Shown: piece after piece, positions 35,486 to 44,290 of the stretch
Layout of the letters: every line of letters begins with the position of its first letter
Position numbering within the stretch: the stretch's first letter is position 1
From: Bacilli bacterium
Lineage (GTDB): Bacteria; Bacillota_I; Bacilli_A; RF39; UBA660
Length of the DNA stretch: 64,000 nt
Direction of reading: 5' to 3'
Assembly: GCA_900753325.1 (NCBI GenBank)
Contig: CAADYO010000018.1
Coordinates: 35,843-99,842 of the forward strand
Notes under the pieces: generated by a model
Database searches by the model: none
What the model was told of the DNA's origin: nothing
Seen by the model: only the letters and a program-made list of their open reading frames with translations
Position numbers and translations under genes: made by a program

Positions 35486-36346
35486 ATGAAAAATACTATT
35501 AAATACTATTATAATTTTGACAATATTAATTTAATAAGATCAAATGAGTCAATGTATATAAAATATAAACAGGAAATATATGTCTTTTGCAGGATTATAA
35601 ATAAAGATGAAACTTTGGAAATTTACAGTTTAACAAGAAATATGCCTAATTTTTATCAATTTATAATTAACAAAGACAATAGTATTTTCACACCATATCA
35701 AAACAATCTATGTGTTTTACTTAAGGTAACACCAAAAAAAAATATAACATTTAAAGCAAACAGGGTAGTATTGCCATATAAAAATTATCTGTTAGATAGA
35801 AGCAATTGGTATGAGTTATGGACCAAAAAAAATGACTATTTCGAATATCAACAGCATCACATATATGGAAAATTTAAAATTATAGATGAAAGTATAAACT
35901 ATTATATTGGTTTAGCCGAGAATGCAATAAGTTATATTTCGTATAATATAAGAAATGAAACTATCCAAGAGCAAAAAACAATATGTCATAAAAGAATAGA
36001 TAAAAATGGATATTTCAATCCATTAAATTGCGTTATCGATTATAAGGAGAGAGATTTAGCAGAATATTTAAAATATATATTTTTAAATAAACAATATTTA
36101 AGCCTAAATCTTGAAAAAATAGTAATCAGTTTTAATAGTACAAAAAGAGGATACACACTTTTATTTGGACGATTATTATATCCAAGCTTTTATTTTGATT
36201 TATATGAAAGAATAATAAATAATTATGATAACGAAAATAAATTAATTGAAATAATTAAACGAAACAAAGAGTATGAAGAGTATTTAAAAAATATATATAG
36301 TATAATAAACAAATACACAGATATAAAAAAAGTAGATTGGCTATAG
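35486..36346 (+). CDS. Hypothetical protein
   Basis: A 286-residue protein rich in Tyr, Asn, Ile and Lys, with no signal peptide or clear membrane span. Segments such as YKNYLLDRSNWYELWTKKND do not match a family I can name. GAGTTGAT lies before ATG, a weak ribosome-binding site. It is preceded by a terminator and converges on the nifU-like gene with a 10-bp gap. No function assigned. Confidence 0.5.
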   Translation: MKNTIKYYYNFDNINLIRSNESMYIKYKQEIYVFCRIINKDETLEIYSLTRNMPNFYQFIINKDNSIFTPYQNNLCVLLKVTPKKNITFKANRVVLPYKNYLLDRSNWYELWTKKNDYFEYQQHHIYGKFKIIDESINYYIGLAENAISYISYNIRNETIQEQKTICHKRIDKNGYFNPLNCVIDYKERDLAEYLKYIFLNKQYLSLNLEKIVISFNSTKRGYTLLFGRLLYPSFYFDLYERIINNYDNENKLIEIIKRNKEYEEYLKNIYSIINKYTDIKKVDWL

Positions 36347-36356
36347 ACACTACAAA

Positions 36357-36590
36357 CTAATCTACATTTCTGACTTCTTTAATTTCAGGAATTTCATTTG
36401 TTATTAATTCTTCAATACCGTCCTTTAGTGTGACGTCTAACATAGGACAATCTTGACAAGCACCTAACAACCTAACATAAAGAATATTATCTTCATATTT
36501 TACAAATTCCAAATTACCACCATCGCTTATAAGAAATGGTCTAACCTTTTCAATAATTTCTTTTATTCTAGTTTCAATATCATTATTCAT
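36357..36590 (-). CDS. NifU-like iron-sulfur scaffold domain protein
   Basis: A 77-residue protein equal to the C-terminal NifU (Nfu) domain: RPFLISDGGNLEFVKY and LLGACQDCPM, where the CxxC binds an iron-sulfur cluster between two subunits. Such small Nfu proteins (YutI in Bacillus) carry clusters to target enzymes. The YutI and YutD genes lie near each other in Bacillus, as here. Confidence 0.92.
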   Translation of the reverse strand: MNNDIETRIKEIIEKVRPFLISDGGNLEFVKYEDNILYVRLLGACQDCPMLDVTLKDGIEELITNEIPEIKEVRNVD

Positions 36591-36645
36591 AATTACTCAC
36601 CAAGTACATTATACATTTTAAAGACATTTAAGTAAAGAAAGTTTC

Positions 36646-36674
36646 TTGTTATATATTAAAAAGAATGATATAAT
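36646..36674 (+). promoter_or_regulatory. Promoter of the S1-domain gene
   Basis: TTGTTA at 36646-36651, 17-base spacer, TATAAT at 36669-36674, 20 bases before the start codon. Confidence 0.7.
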
Positions 36675-36694
36675 ATCGCAAGAGGGTGTAATAA

Positions 36695-37066
36695 ATGGGA
36701 AAATATAAAAGTGGAGATATTGTAACAGGGTGTGTAACAGGAATTGAAAAATATGGCGTCTTTGTCAGTCTTGATGATTATTATAGTGGGTTAATTCATA
36801 TTTCTGAAATATCAGATGGCTTTGTAAGAAATATACACGATTATGTTAAAATTGGTGAAACAATAAATGCAAAAGTAATAGAAGAAAACGAAAAAGAACA
36901 TCATGTTAAATTAAGTATAAAGGATTTAGATTATCGTAAGTCAAAATATAATAAAGCAAAAATTATTGAAACTAAGAAAGGTTTTTCAACACTTAAAATA
37001 TATTTAAATAAATGGATAAATAGTAAAATACAAGAGCTAAATGATGTAAGTATCGAAAAAAAATAA
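36695..37066 (+). CDS. S1 RNA-binding domain protein (YugI-like)
   Basis: A 123-residue protein with one S1 domain at residues ~5-75 (GDIVTGCVTGIEKYGVFVSL, GLIHISEIS, VKIGETINAKVIE) and a basic C-terminal tail. Small S1 proteins such as YugI (general stress protein 13) associate with ribosomes or RNA. GAGGGTG precedes ATG. The tRNA cluster begins 70 bp downstream. Confidence 0.85.
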   Translation: MGKYKSGDIVTGCVTGIEKYGVFVSLDDYYSGLIHISEISDGFVRNIHDYVKIGETINAKVIEENEKEHHVKLSIKDLDYRKSKYNKAKIIETKKGFSTLKIYLNKWINSKIQELNDVSIEKK

Positions 37067-37083
37067 AAAATTTTCAAATATGG

Positions 37084-37112
37084 TTGACAAAGTGAGCATT
37101 AATTGGTATATT
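37084..37112 (+). promoter_or_regulatory. Promoter of the first tRNA unit
   Basis: TTGACA at 37084-37089, 17-base spacer and TATATT at 37107-37112. Confidence 0.8.
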
Positions 37113-37136
37113 AAATACTGTCAACTGGTTTATTTT

Positions 37137-37213
37137 GGGCGATTAGCTCAGTTGGTTAGAGCACTTGCCTTACAAGCAAGGGGTCACAGGTTCGAGTCCT
37201 GTATCGCCCACCA
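37137..37213 (+). tRNA. tRNA-Val (UAC)
   Basis: Complete cloverleaf: acceptor GGGCGAT / ATCGCCC, anticodon stem CTTGC / GCAAG with loop CTTACAA giving anticodon TAC, T-loop GGTTCGAGTCC, CCA encoded. Confidence 0.95.
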
Positions 37214-37221
37214 TTATTTAT

Positions 37222-37297
<76 letters not shown>

Positions 37298-37305
37298 TTT
37301 TTTTT

Positions 37306-37390
37306 GGAGAGGTAGCGAAGAGGCTAAACGCGACAGACTGTAAATCTGTTCTCATCGAGTTCGATGGTTCGAATCCATCTCTCTCCACCA
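37306..37390 (+). tRNA. tRNA-Tyr (GUA)
   Basis: Long variable arm; acceptor GGAGAGG / TCTCTCC, anticodon loop CTGTAAA in stem ACAGA/TCTGT giving GTA, CCA encoded. Confidence 0.95.
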
Positions 37391-37398
37391 CTTAAGTT

Positions 37399-37473
37399 TG
37401 CCTCGTAGCCAAGTGGTAAGGCATCAGACTTTGACTCTGACATGCGTTAGTTCGAATCTAACCGAGGCAGCCA
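37399..37473 (+). tRNA. tRNA-Gln (UUG)
   Basis: Acceptor TGCCTCG / CGAGGCA, anticodon loop CTTTGAC in stem TCAGA/TCTGA giving TTG, discriminator G, CCA encoded. Confidence 0.95.
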
Positions 37474-37488
37474 TTTATTATTTAATTT

Positions 37489-37564
37489 GATCTGTTAGCT
37501 CAGTTGGTAGAGCATTTGACTTTTAATCAAAGGGTCATGAGTTCGAATCTCATACAGGTCACCA
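37489..37564 (+). tRNA. tRNA-Lys (UUU)
   Basis: Acceptor GATCTGT / ACAGGTC with one T-G pair, anticodon loop CTTTTAA in stem TTTGA/TCAAA giving TTT, CCA encoded. Confidence 0.95.
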
Positions 37565-37566
37565 GT

Positions 37567-37655
37567 GCCTGAGTGGCGGAATTGGTAGACGCACAGGACT
37601 TAAAATCCTGCGAGAATCAACCCTCGTGCCGGTTCAAGTCCGGCCTTAGGCACCA
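37567..37655 (+). tRNA. tRNA-Leu (UAA)
   Basis: Long variable arm; anticodon loop CTTAAAA in stem CAGGA/TCCTG giving TAA, acceptor GCCTGAG / CTTAGGC, CCA encoded. Only two bases separate it from tRNA-Lys. Confidence 0.95.
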
Positions 37656-37664
37656 ATTATATAT

Positions 37665-37696
37665 TGTACGAGCTATTTGTTAGCTCGATTTTTTTA
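37665..37696 (+). terminator. Terminator of the first tRNA unit
   Basis: CGAGCTA / TAGCTCG stem with TTTGT loop and a run of seven T. Confidence 0.85.
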
Positions 37697-37749
37697 GAAA
37701 CATTATTAGTATTACGTATTATAATAAAATAAAAAGTAATTAAATATTG

Positions 37750-37779
37750 TTGACACACATAAAATTACTGTGGTATAAT
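37750..37779 (+). promoter_or_regulatory. Promoter of the second tRNA unit
   Basis: TTGACA at 37750-37755 and TATAAT at 37774-37779 with 18-base spacing. Confidence 0.8.
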
Positions 37780-37817
37780 CAATTTGTCGTTCTAATTAGG
37801 AATGTGCAAGTTAATAT

Positions 37818-37910
37818 GGAGGAATACCCAAGTCTGGTTGAAGGGACCGGTCTTGAAAACCGGGAGGTCGTGCAAACGGCGCAGGGGTTCGAATCCCTTT
37901 TCCTCCGCCA
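37818..37910 (+). tRNA. tRNA-Ser (UGA)
   Basis: Long variable arm; anticodon loop CTTGAAA in stem CCGGT/ACCGG giving TGA, acceptor GGAGGAA / TTCCTCC, discriminator G, CCA encoded. Confidence 0.95.
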
Positions 37911-37919
37911 AATATATAT

Positions 37920-37996
<77 letters not shown>

Positions 37997-38000
37997 ATTT

Positions 38001-38077
38001 GGTCTCATGGTGCAGCTGGTTAACACGTCTGCCTGTCACGCAGAAGATCGCGGGTTCGAGTCCCGTTGAGACCGCCA
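38001..38077 (+). tRNA. tRNA-Asp (GUC)
   Basis: Acceptor GGTCTCA / TGAGACC, anticodon loop CTGTCAC in stem TCTGC/GCAGA giving GTC, discriminator G, CCA encoded. Confidence 0.95.
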
Positions 38078-38082
38078 TATAT

Positions 38083-38158
38083 GGCTTCATAGCTCAGTCG
38101 GTAGAGCAAGGGACTGAAAATCCCTGTGTCGCTGGTTCGATTCCCGCTGGAGCCACCA
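38083..38158 (+). tRNA. tRNA-Phe (GAA)
   Basis: Anticodon loop CTGAAAA in stem AGGGA/TCCCT giving GAA, acceptor GGCTTCA / TGGAGCC with G-T pairs, CCA encoded. Confidence 0.94.
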
Positions 38159-38214
38159 TTTTTGTATGTTCACGAGACGTGTTTAACCTTCAATATAAAT
38201 TGAATTTGGGTTAT

Positions 38215-38291
38215 GCGCTCGTAGCTCAGTTGGATAGAGTGTTTGGCTACGAACCAAAAGGTCAGGGGTTCGAATCCCTTCGGGCGCACCA
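38215..38291 (+). tRNA. tRNA-Arg (ACG)
   Basis: Acceptor GCGCTCG / CGGGCGC, anticodon loop CTACGAA in stem TTTGG/CCAAA giving ACG (read as inosine after TadA editing), CCA encoded. A 56-base spacer separates it from tRNA-Phe. Confidence 0.95.
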
Positions 38292-38296
38292 TATAT

Positions 38297-38373
38297 CGGG
38301 AAGTGGCTCAACTTGGTAGAGCACTTGGTTTGGGACCAAGGGGTTGCAGGTTCAAATCCTGTCTTCCCGACCA
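38297..38373 (+). tRNA. tRNA-Pro (UGG)
   Basis: Acceptor CGGGAAG / CTTCCCG, anticodon loop TTTGGGA in stem CTTGG/CCAAG giving TGG, CCA encoded. Confidence 0.95.
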
Positions 38374-38383
38374 TTATGAGTTT

Positions 38384-38408
38384 AACGTTGAGAAATCAAC
38401 GTTTTTAT
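38384..38408 (+). terminator. Terminator of the second tRNA unit
   Basis: AACGTTGA / TCAACGTT stem with loop GAAA and a T-run. The same eight-base stem ends the tRNA-Ala unit near 52967. Confidence 0.85.
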
Positions 38409-38453
38409 TATGCTTTTCACAAAGCTACCTAATAAATACATAATAGATTTATA

Positions 38454-38487
38454 AAAAATAACGTACCTTTTTGTACGCTATTTTTTT
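38454..38487. terminator. Bidirectional terminator between tRNA unit and restriction gene
   Basis: AAAAATA and CGTAC arms pair with GTACG and TATTTTT around a CTTTTT loop; T-runs on both strands, so it can end transcripts from both sides. Confidence 0.65.
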
Positions 38488-38523
38488 ACTTATAAGATAA
38501 ATTTACTTTAACATGAATCCCAA

Positions 38524-39273
38524 TCATACTATTATAGAAAATAATTTCCTTAAATCATCACTTCTAATATCAAATCCAGTCCCATGATCGCAGTATTTAC
38601 CAACTCTAGAACCAGATCTATAAACTCCAACTTTGAAGTAAATTTTAATATTACCATCAGCAAGCAGTTTCAAGAAATATTCAAATCCTTTAAGTTTCAT
38701 GAATGCTATATTATAATAGTAGAAATATTCTTTACCATTGACAAACTTTCTTTTAGCGTTTACTAAAGCAAGATATTGTAATTTTCTTTCCAGTTTTTCT
38801 TTGAGTAGTTCAAACGACCAATAACTTTGTCTTTCAATTAATCGGTTATTAATATCAAACACACAAAGATAAACTTTCTTATTGGAATAATCAACATCTA
38901 TTTTTAGCTTTAGTCCATTATCTAAATATGTAAATCTTTTAGCATTAACAACAGTATAAAAAGTTTTGCACCCAGGCATTTTTGAATCATCTATGCCATA
39001 TGAATTTGTAATCCTTTTCATTTCAAATAAATAAGCACCATCAAAAGTTGCACTAAATAAAGTGATATAAGGAGTTGAAAATTCTTGCTTAGTTTTAATT
39101 TCAATGCCGGCAAAGTCTGGAATTTCGAATTGATTAGGAGTAATACCAATAGCTCTCTCGAAAGTCATGCCAATATTGCCTCTGCCATTGCTAGTAGATT
39201 CAATCCAACCTAGGCGCTTAACCTTTTCAAATTTATCTTTAAGTAAATTAAATTGATTAAAAATAACAATCAC
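38524..39273 (-). CDS. MvaI/BcnI-family restriction endonuclease, no methyltransferase nearby
   Basis: About 249 residues. GNIGMTFERAIG, IPDFAGIEIKTKQ (the D...E-x-K active site), YWSFELLKEKLERKLQYLAL, and GNIKIYFKVGVYRSGSRVGK with DHGTGF follow MvaI closely over the whole length; MvaI cuts CCWGG as a monomer and is related to MutH. No partner methyltransferase lies in the window. The frame opens with GTG at 39273, which overlaps the GAGGTG ribosome-binding site; an ATT at 39264 is at better spacing and fits the family N terminus. The position just past a tRNA array is typical of acquired genes. Confidence 0.85.
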   Translation of the reverse strand: MIVIFNQFNLLKDKFEKVKRLGWIESTSNGRGNIGMTFERAIGITPNQFEIPDFAGIEIKTKQEFSTPYITLFSATFDGAYLFEMKRITNSYGIDDSKMPGCKTFYTVVNAKRFTYLDNGLKLKIDVDYSNKKVYLCVFDINNRLIERQSYWSFELLKEKLERKLQYLALVNAKRKFVNGKEYFYYYNIAFMKLKGFEYFLKLLADGNIKIYFKVGVYRSGSRVGKYCDHGTGFDIRSDDLRKLFSIIV

Positions 39274-39394
39274 CTCATTTATATTATTATAAAAATAATA
39301 TAAAATTCCGACTTAATAGTTCAATTTATAGTAAAAAATTATAAGATAAAATAATTAACTATCATTTTGCATATAATTTTTTAGGTGATTTTCT

Positions 39395-40462
39395 TTGAAA
39401 AAAATGATTTTAATACTAACATGCTTTCTTTTGATAATTATTCCTATGCAAACTAACGGTAAAAAAGCATCTTCAAATTCTACTATAGTAATGGATATTG
39501 ACTCTGGTAAAGTGCTATATGAAAAGAACGCCACAGAAAAAAAACTAATTGCCTCAACTACTAAAATATTAACTGCAATAGTTGTATTGGAAAACGCTAA
39601 TATCGAAAAAAAAGTAAAAGTAGGAGAAGAAGTTTTAAAAATGTATGGCACCAGCATTTATCTAGAGGTGGGAGAGCAAATAAAGATAAAAGATTTATTA
39701 TATGGACTTTTATTACGATCTGGAAATGATGCTGCCGAAGTTTTAGCAGTAGCAGTATCTGGAAGTGAAGAAAAATTCGTTGAGTTAATGAATAAAAAAG
39801 CACAAAAGATTGGAATGAAAAACAGTGCATTTTCAAATCCACATGGATTAGATGAAGAAACTCAAAACTATTCAACTGCATATGATATGGCCTTACTATC
39901 AAAGTATGCCTATCAAAATAAATTATATCGTGAAATAACATCAACGAAAAAATATGAGGTATCAACAGGGAAAAAAACATATTTATGGTACAACAGAAAC
40001 AAATTACTTAATAACTATTCAAAATGTACAGGTGGAAAAAATGGTTATACACCAAGTGCAGGTAAGACATTAGTAACAACAGCTAGCAATGGTAATCTTA
40101 ATTTAACTGTCGTAACATTAAATGATGGTAATGAGTATAGCACCCATGAAAGTTTATATGAAGAAATCTTTAATAAGTACAAAAACTATGTAATATTAGA
40201 CAACAAAAGCTTTAAAATAGACAAAGAGTATTTTGAACATCCAGTGTACCTAAAAGAATCATTCATGTATCCACTACAAAAATCAGAAATAAATAAAATA
40301 AAGACACTAATAAGCATAAATAACAAAAAAAGTAAGGACAATAGTGTAGGAAAGATAACGATATACCTAGACAAAAAAGAAATTGGAAAAATAAAAATAT
40401 ATGAAAAGAAAATAAAAAAGAAGGATTCAATCCTTCAAAGATTTAAAAAACTAATTGCTTGA
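39395..40462 (+). CDS. D-alanyl-D-alanine carboxypeptidase (PBP5/DacF-like)
   Basis: A 355-residue exported enzyme: signal peptide (residues 1-22), active-site SxxK in STTKILTAIVVLE (~50), SGN in RSGNDAAEVLAVA, and KNG in GGKNGYTPSAGKT in place of KTG. A Lys-rich C-terminal tail follows. It trims the terminal D-Ala from peptidoglycan stem peptides; in spore formers the DacF branch acts on spore cortex, which could apply here but is not shown. TTG at 39395 lies six bases after AGGTGA. Its end overlaps the convergent phosphoesterase gene by 12 bp. Confidence 0.9.
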   Translation: MKKMILILTCFLLIIIPMQTNGKKASSNSTIVMDIDSGKVLYEKNATEKKLIASTTKILTAIVVLENANIEKKVKVGEEVLKMYGTSIYLEVGEQIKIKDLLYGLLLRSGNDAAEVLAVAVSGSEEKFVELMNKKAQKIGMKNSAFSNPHGLDEETQNYSTAYDMALLSKYAYQNKLYREITSTKKYEVSTGKKTYLWYNRNKLLNNYSKCTGGKNGYTPSAGKTLVTTASNGNLNLTVVTLNDGNEYSTHESLYEEIFNKYKNYVILDNKSFKIDKEYFEHPVYLKESFMYPLQKSEINKIKTLISINNKKSKDNSVGKITIYLDKKEIGKIKIYEKKIKKKDSILQRFKKLIA

Positions 40463-41368
40463 TAATCTAAAAAAGTTTATACTAGGCTGACATAAAAATC
40501 TGATACCAGAGCCATTAGTGCCAACACCAGAAGAAATATATAATTTTGCTCCATCTAGCTGATACATTTCTTTTGAATACTTTTTTGCTCCATCATACTT
40601 TATACCAATATCAATAAGAGGCAAATTTATATTTCCATTATGAGAATGCCCTGCCAGTAACAAATCGGCTTTATTTTTCTCTAAAATATAATCAGTTAAA
40701 TCAGGTTCGTGAAAAATAACAATTTTATATAAATTGGAATTACTTGTTGCCTCATTAAAATAACTAAATGCCGCATCAATATTGTAACTGTTATTTAATA
40801 GACTAGAAACTCCAATGACAATAATTGGCAAATTTGCATCATCATAAACCAAATCATATGAATTATTTAAAAGAGTAAAATTTGCTTGCTTAATAATAGT
40901 TGTATATTCATCATTATCTTCATCACCATAAACGGAATATTTACCTATGTTAGCTTTTATTTTTGCCAGTTCAGTAATCAGTTTTTCACGTTCCTTAGCA
41001 GAAATTTTATATTTTGAATCAATCAAGTCACCTGTGAATACTACAATATCTGGATTTCTAGAATTAATTAATTTAACAAGATTTTTTACATCATCTATAA
41101 AAATAGTAGAGCCATAGTGTAAGTCAGAAAATTGAACAATCTTAAGTCCGGAAAAATTATTAGGGATTTTTTTACTAATAACTCTTTGTTCCTTAACAAT
41201 AACGCCCTTTGTAAATATATATGTATTTAAGAGATAGAAAATAGAAAATATAGAAATAATAATGATAATGATTTTCAAACAAAGAAGTACGCCTTTTTTT
41301 CTTTTTTCTCTTTTTTCTTCGTTTAAAATTTCAGCCTGTTTAACTTTGTTCAATTCTTCTCTTGTCAT
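40451..41368 (-). CDS. Membrane-anchored metallophosphoesterase (YkuE/YaeI-like)
   Basis: About 305 residues: a membrane segment at residues ~30-55, then the calcineurin-like phosphoesterase motifs QFSDLHYG, VFTGDLID, GDEDN (G-D-x-x), and GHSHNGNINLP. Members hydrolyse lipid or sugar phosphodiesters at the membrane and have roles in phospholipid metabolism. ATG at 41368 has GGTGG upstream; a longer start at 41395 overlaps the promoter-like TATAAT and is less likely. Confidence 0.88.
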   Translation of the reverse strand: MTREELNKVKQAEILNEEKREKRKKGVLLCLKIIIIIISIFSIFYLLNTYIFTKGVIVKEQRVISKKIPNNFSGLKIVQFSDLHYGSTIFIDDVKNLVKLINSRNPDIVVFTGDLIDSKYKISAKEREKLITELAKIKANIGKYSVYGDEDNDEYTTIIKQANFTLLNNSYDLVYDDANLPIIVIGVSSLLNNSYNIDAAFSYFNEATSNSNLYKIVIFHEPDLTDYILEKNKADLLLAGHSHNGNINLPLIDIGIKYDGAKKYSKEMYQLDGAKLYISSGVGTNGSGIRFLCQPSINFFRLSSN

Positions 41369-41454
41369 ATTATACCACCAATTATATTGTATCATATATT
41401 TAATATTATTAGTAAAAAAATAAAAGTTATGATAAAATAATATCAGGTGATAGA

Positions 41455-42864
41455 ATGAAATATGATGTAGTAATAGTAGGTGCGGGTCCAGCAGGACTAT
41501 TTACAGCCTATGAACTAATAACAAACAATTCAAAATTAAAAATAGCAATTTTAGATAGAGGATTGTTTGTAAAAAGACGCGTTTGTCCCATGAATAAATT
41601 TGGCACACCATGCCAAAATTGTAATCCATGTGCCATTTTATCAGGCTATGGTGGTGCGGGAACATTTTCTGATGGAAAATTAAACTTTATTCCAAAACTA
41701 GGCAAAAGTGATCTTACAAAATACATGAGTGAAAGTGCGGCATATAAGTTAATTGATGAAACAGAAGAAATATTTAATAAATTTCACATGGACGCTGAAG
41801 TTTATCCAAGTAATTTTGACTTTGCATCAGACATAAAAAGAAAAGTTACAGTTGCTGGAGCCAAACTTTTAATAATTAAACAAAAACATTTAGGGAGTGA
41901 TCATTTACCAGAATATATAGAAGAAATTTGTCGATTTCTAACCGAAAAAGGTGTAAAACTAATAGAAAAAGCTGATGTTACAGATGTAGAAATGATAAAT
42001 GAAAATGAACATATAATACATTATTTGACTGGAACTAAAAAAACAACATTGACTGCTAAAAATGTAGTTATAGCACCAGGAAGAACAGGAGCAAAATGGA
42101 TACAAGAATTTTCAGATAAACATAATATTCCATACCTTTCACAAAGTATTGAAATAGGCGTACGAGTAGAAGTGAGAAAGGAAATTATGGAAGAAATAAC
42201 AAATGTCATATACGACCCTACAATATTTATTAAAACTACAACATATGGTGATGAAGTTAGAACGTTCTGTACAAACCCAGGAGGTTTTGTATCCAAAGAA
42301 AATTATTATGGCTACATATGTGTAAATGGCCATGCATTAAAAGATATCAAAAGTAATAATACCAACTTTGCTTTCATCACAAAAGTAAACTTAACAGAAC
42401 CCGTTACAAATACCAGACTATATGGTGAATCAATAGCTAGAATAGCTAATGTTCTAGGAGATGGTAAACCAATTATTCAATCACTTAAAGACCTAAAAAA
42501 TGGTCGAAGAAGTGAATGGCATCGACTTAATAAAGGCTTTATAGAGCCAACTTTAAAAGATTGTGTTGCTGGAGATCTAGCATTAGTTATGCCCCACAGA
42601 ATAATAACCAACATCTTAGAAGGACTAGAAACATTAGATAAAATAATTCCTGGAGTTGCAAATGATGACACATTATTATATGGTCCAGAAATAAAATTTT
42701 TTAGCAATGAAATTGAAACAGACAATAATTTTAAACTAAAGGAAGATAATATTTACTTTATTGGAGATGGAGCGGGAAAAGCTGGTAATATTGTCACAGC
42801 GGCAGCAACTGGACTTATAGCTGCACGAGATATAATTAAAAGGAGTAACTCAAATGAAAAATAA
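41455..42864 (+). CDS. FAD-dependent dehydrogenase-like protein (COG2509)
   Basis: A 469-residue protein with VVIVGAGPAGLFTAYEL at the N terminus (dinucleotide fold), CPMNKFGTPCQNCNPC Cys cluster, GGAGTFSDGKLNF, and a C-terminal GDGAGKAGNIVTAAATG, the signature of the large FAD-binding COG2509 family found across Bacillota. Substrate unknown. AGGTGATAGA precedes ATG. It overlaps the lipoprotein cyclophilin by 11 bp, so the two are co-translated. Confidence 0.9.
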   Translation: MKYDVVIVGAGPAGLFTAYELITNNSKLKIAILDRGLFVKRRVCPMNKFGTPCQNCNPCAILSGYGGAGTFSDGKLNFIPKLGKSDLTKYMSESAAYKLIDETEEIFNKFHMDAEVYPSNFDFASDIKRKVTVAGAKLLIIKQKHLGSDHLPEYIEEICRFLTEKGVKLIEKADVTDVEMINENEHIIHYLTGTKKTTLTAKNVVIAPGRTGAKWIQEFSDKHNIPYLSQSIEIGVRVEVRKEIMEEITNVIYDPTIFIKTTTYGDEVRTFCTNPGGFVSKENYYGYICVNGHALKDIKSNNTNFAFITKVNLTEPVTNTRLYGESIARIANVLGDGKPIIQSLKDLKNGRRSEWHRLNKGFIEPTLKDCVAGDLALVMPHRIITNILEGLETLDKIIPGVANDDTLLYGPEIKFFSNEIETDNNFKLKEDNIYFIGDGAGKAGNIVTAAATGLIAARDIIKRSNSNEK

Positions 42865-43546
42865 AAAACTACTAATGATATTTCCTATTATATTAATAAT
42901 GCTAATTATAACTGGCTGTAAAAGTGAAAACGCACAAACTACAATAAAAGAAGATTTACTAAACATCAACTACAAAGAAGATACCAATGAATTAGAATTA
43001 CCACAGTATGAAACACAAAATCCTGTAGTTGCTATGTACATAGAAAATTACGGTTCAATCGTTATGGAACTATACCCAGACATTGCACCGAATACAGTAG
43101 CCAATTTTATATCATTAGTAAAAAAAGGATTTTATGATAACAACACATTTCATCGATTAGTACCAGGATTTGTTTTACAAGGTGGTGATCCAACTGGTAC
43201 AGGAACAGGTGGACCAGGTTACACAATAAAAGGAGAATTTTCAGCAAATGGTTATGAAAACAACCTAAAACATGAAAAGGGAATCGTATCAATGGCCAGA
43301 ACTTCCGATTCAAATGATACTGCGGGAAGCCAGTTTTTTATAATGCTAGATAAATCAGAATATCTAGATGGACAATATGCTGCATTTGGTAAAATAATTG
43401 ACGGCTGGAGTAATATTGAAAAAATAGTTACAAACGAAAAAGTTGCCAATGAAAACACCGGACAGTTACAAAAAAAATTAGTTATAAAAAAATCTGTTAT
43501 AGATTTAAAAGGAAAAAGTTATAACGAAGTAGAAAAAATTAACTAG
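42854..43546 (+). CDS. Lipoprotein cyclophilin-type peptidyl-prolyl isomerase
   Basis: A 230-residue protein with a lipoprotein signal (LIMLIITGCKSE, Cys at ~22) and a cyclophilin domain (~55-215): YPDIAPNTVANFISLVKKGF, FHRLVPGFVLQGGDPTGTG, and SQFFIMLDKSEYLDGQYAAF. It would isomerise prolines in exported proteins outside the membrane. AAGGAG precedes ATG. In Bacillota this lipoprotein form assists folding of secreted proteins. Confidence 0.95.
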   Translation: MKNKKLLMIFPIILIMLIITGCKSENAQTTIKEDLLNINYKEDTNELELPQYETQNPVVAMYIENYGSIVMELYPDIAPNTVANFISLVKKGFYDNNTFHRLVPGFVLQGGDPTGTGTGGPGYTIKGEFSANGYENNLKHEKGIVSMARTSDSNDTAGSQFFIMLDKSEYLDGQYAAFGKIIDGWSNIEKIVTNEKVANENTGQLQKKLVIKKSVIDLKGKSYNEVEKIN

Positions 43547-43579
43547 AGATAAAATAAAAAATAAAAAGGTACCACAAAC

Positions 43580-43637
43580 AAAAAAACACTCCAAATAGAA
43601 GAGATAAGCATTTCTTCAAGAACAGAGTGTTTTTTTA
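43580..43637. terminator. Bidirectional terminator with a long hairpin
   Basis: AAAAAACACTC pairs with GAGTGTTTTTT, and an inner AGAAG...CTTCT arm extends it. It lies between two convergent genes, cyclophilin and dCMP deaminase, with T-runs on both strands. Confidence 0.8.
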
Positions 43638-43657
43638 TATTCTTATACTGAAAAAAA

Positions 43658-44185
43658 TTAATCATTTAAAGATAGAATAATTTTTTTCTTATTAGTTGCT
43701 TCAAATTTACGATATTTAACACCACACTTTTTAAACATTCTAATAGAAGCTTCCATTTCATCACTATGATTATCATAATCATATGAATGAGAATAAATAA
43801 CTTCTTTAATACCAGATTGAATAATAGCCTTAGCGCATTCATTACAAGGAAAATAACGTACATATATTTTTGCTCCTTGCAAGTCTAACATACTTCCACG
43901 ATAATTTAAAATAGCATTCAATTCACTATGACAAACATACATATACTTAGTTTCTAATCTTTCGCCAACTCTTCCCCATGGAAATATATCATCATCAAAT
44001 CCATTAGGAGCACCATTATAGCCAACAGATAAAATTCTATTATCTTTACTAACTATACAGCAACCAACTTGTGTACTAGGATCCTTACTTCTTAAAGAAG
44101 ATAATTTAGCGATTCCAATAAAATATTCATCCCACGTAATATAATCATCACGCTTAACAGTTTGCGTATTATTAACAGTTTTCAT
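43658..44185 (-). CDS. comEB: dCMP deaminase
   Basis: A 175-residue cytidine deaminase fold enzyme: STQVGCCIVSKDNRILSVGYNG, CHSELNAI (zinc His and catalytic Glu), and FPCNECAKAIIQSGIKEV (two zinc Cys). It converts dCMP to dUMP for thymidylate synthesis. ATG at 44185 has AGGAGGG upstream; a start six codons earlier would lie inside the ribosome-binding site. Confidence 0.95.
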   Translation of the reverse strand: MKTVNNTQTVKRDDYITWDEYFIGIAKLSSLRSKDPSTQVGCCIVSKDNRILSVGYNGAPNGFDDDIFPWGRVGERLETKYMYVCHSELNAILNYRGSMLDLQGAKIYVRYFPCNECAKAIIQSGIKEVIYSHSYDYDNHSDEMEASIRMFKKCGVKYRKFEATNKKKIILSLND

Positions 44186-44290
44186 AAAATCCCTCCTATA
44201 CATATTCTAACATACAAATCAAAAGAATATCAATTTACAAACATAGTAAATTATAATATAATAAACTAAGTAAAGTAGGAAGTGAAATCA

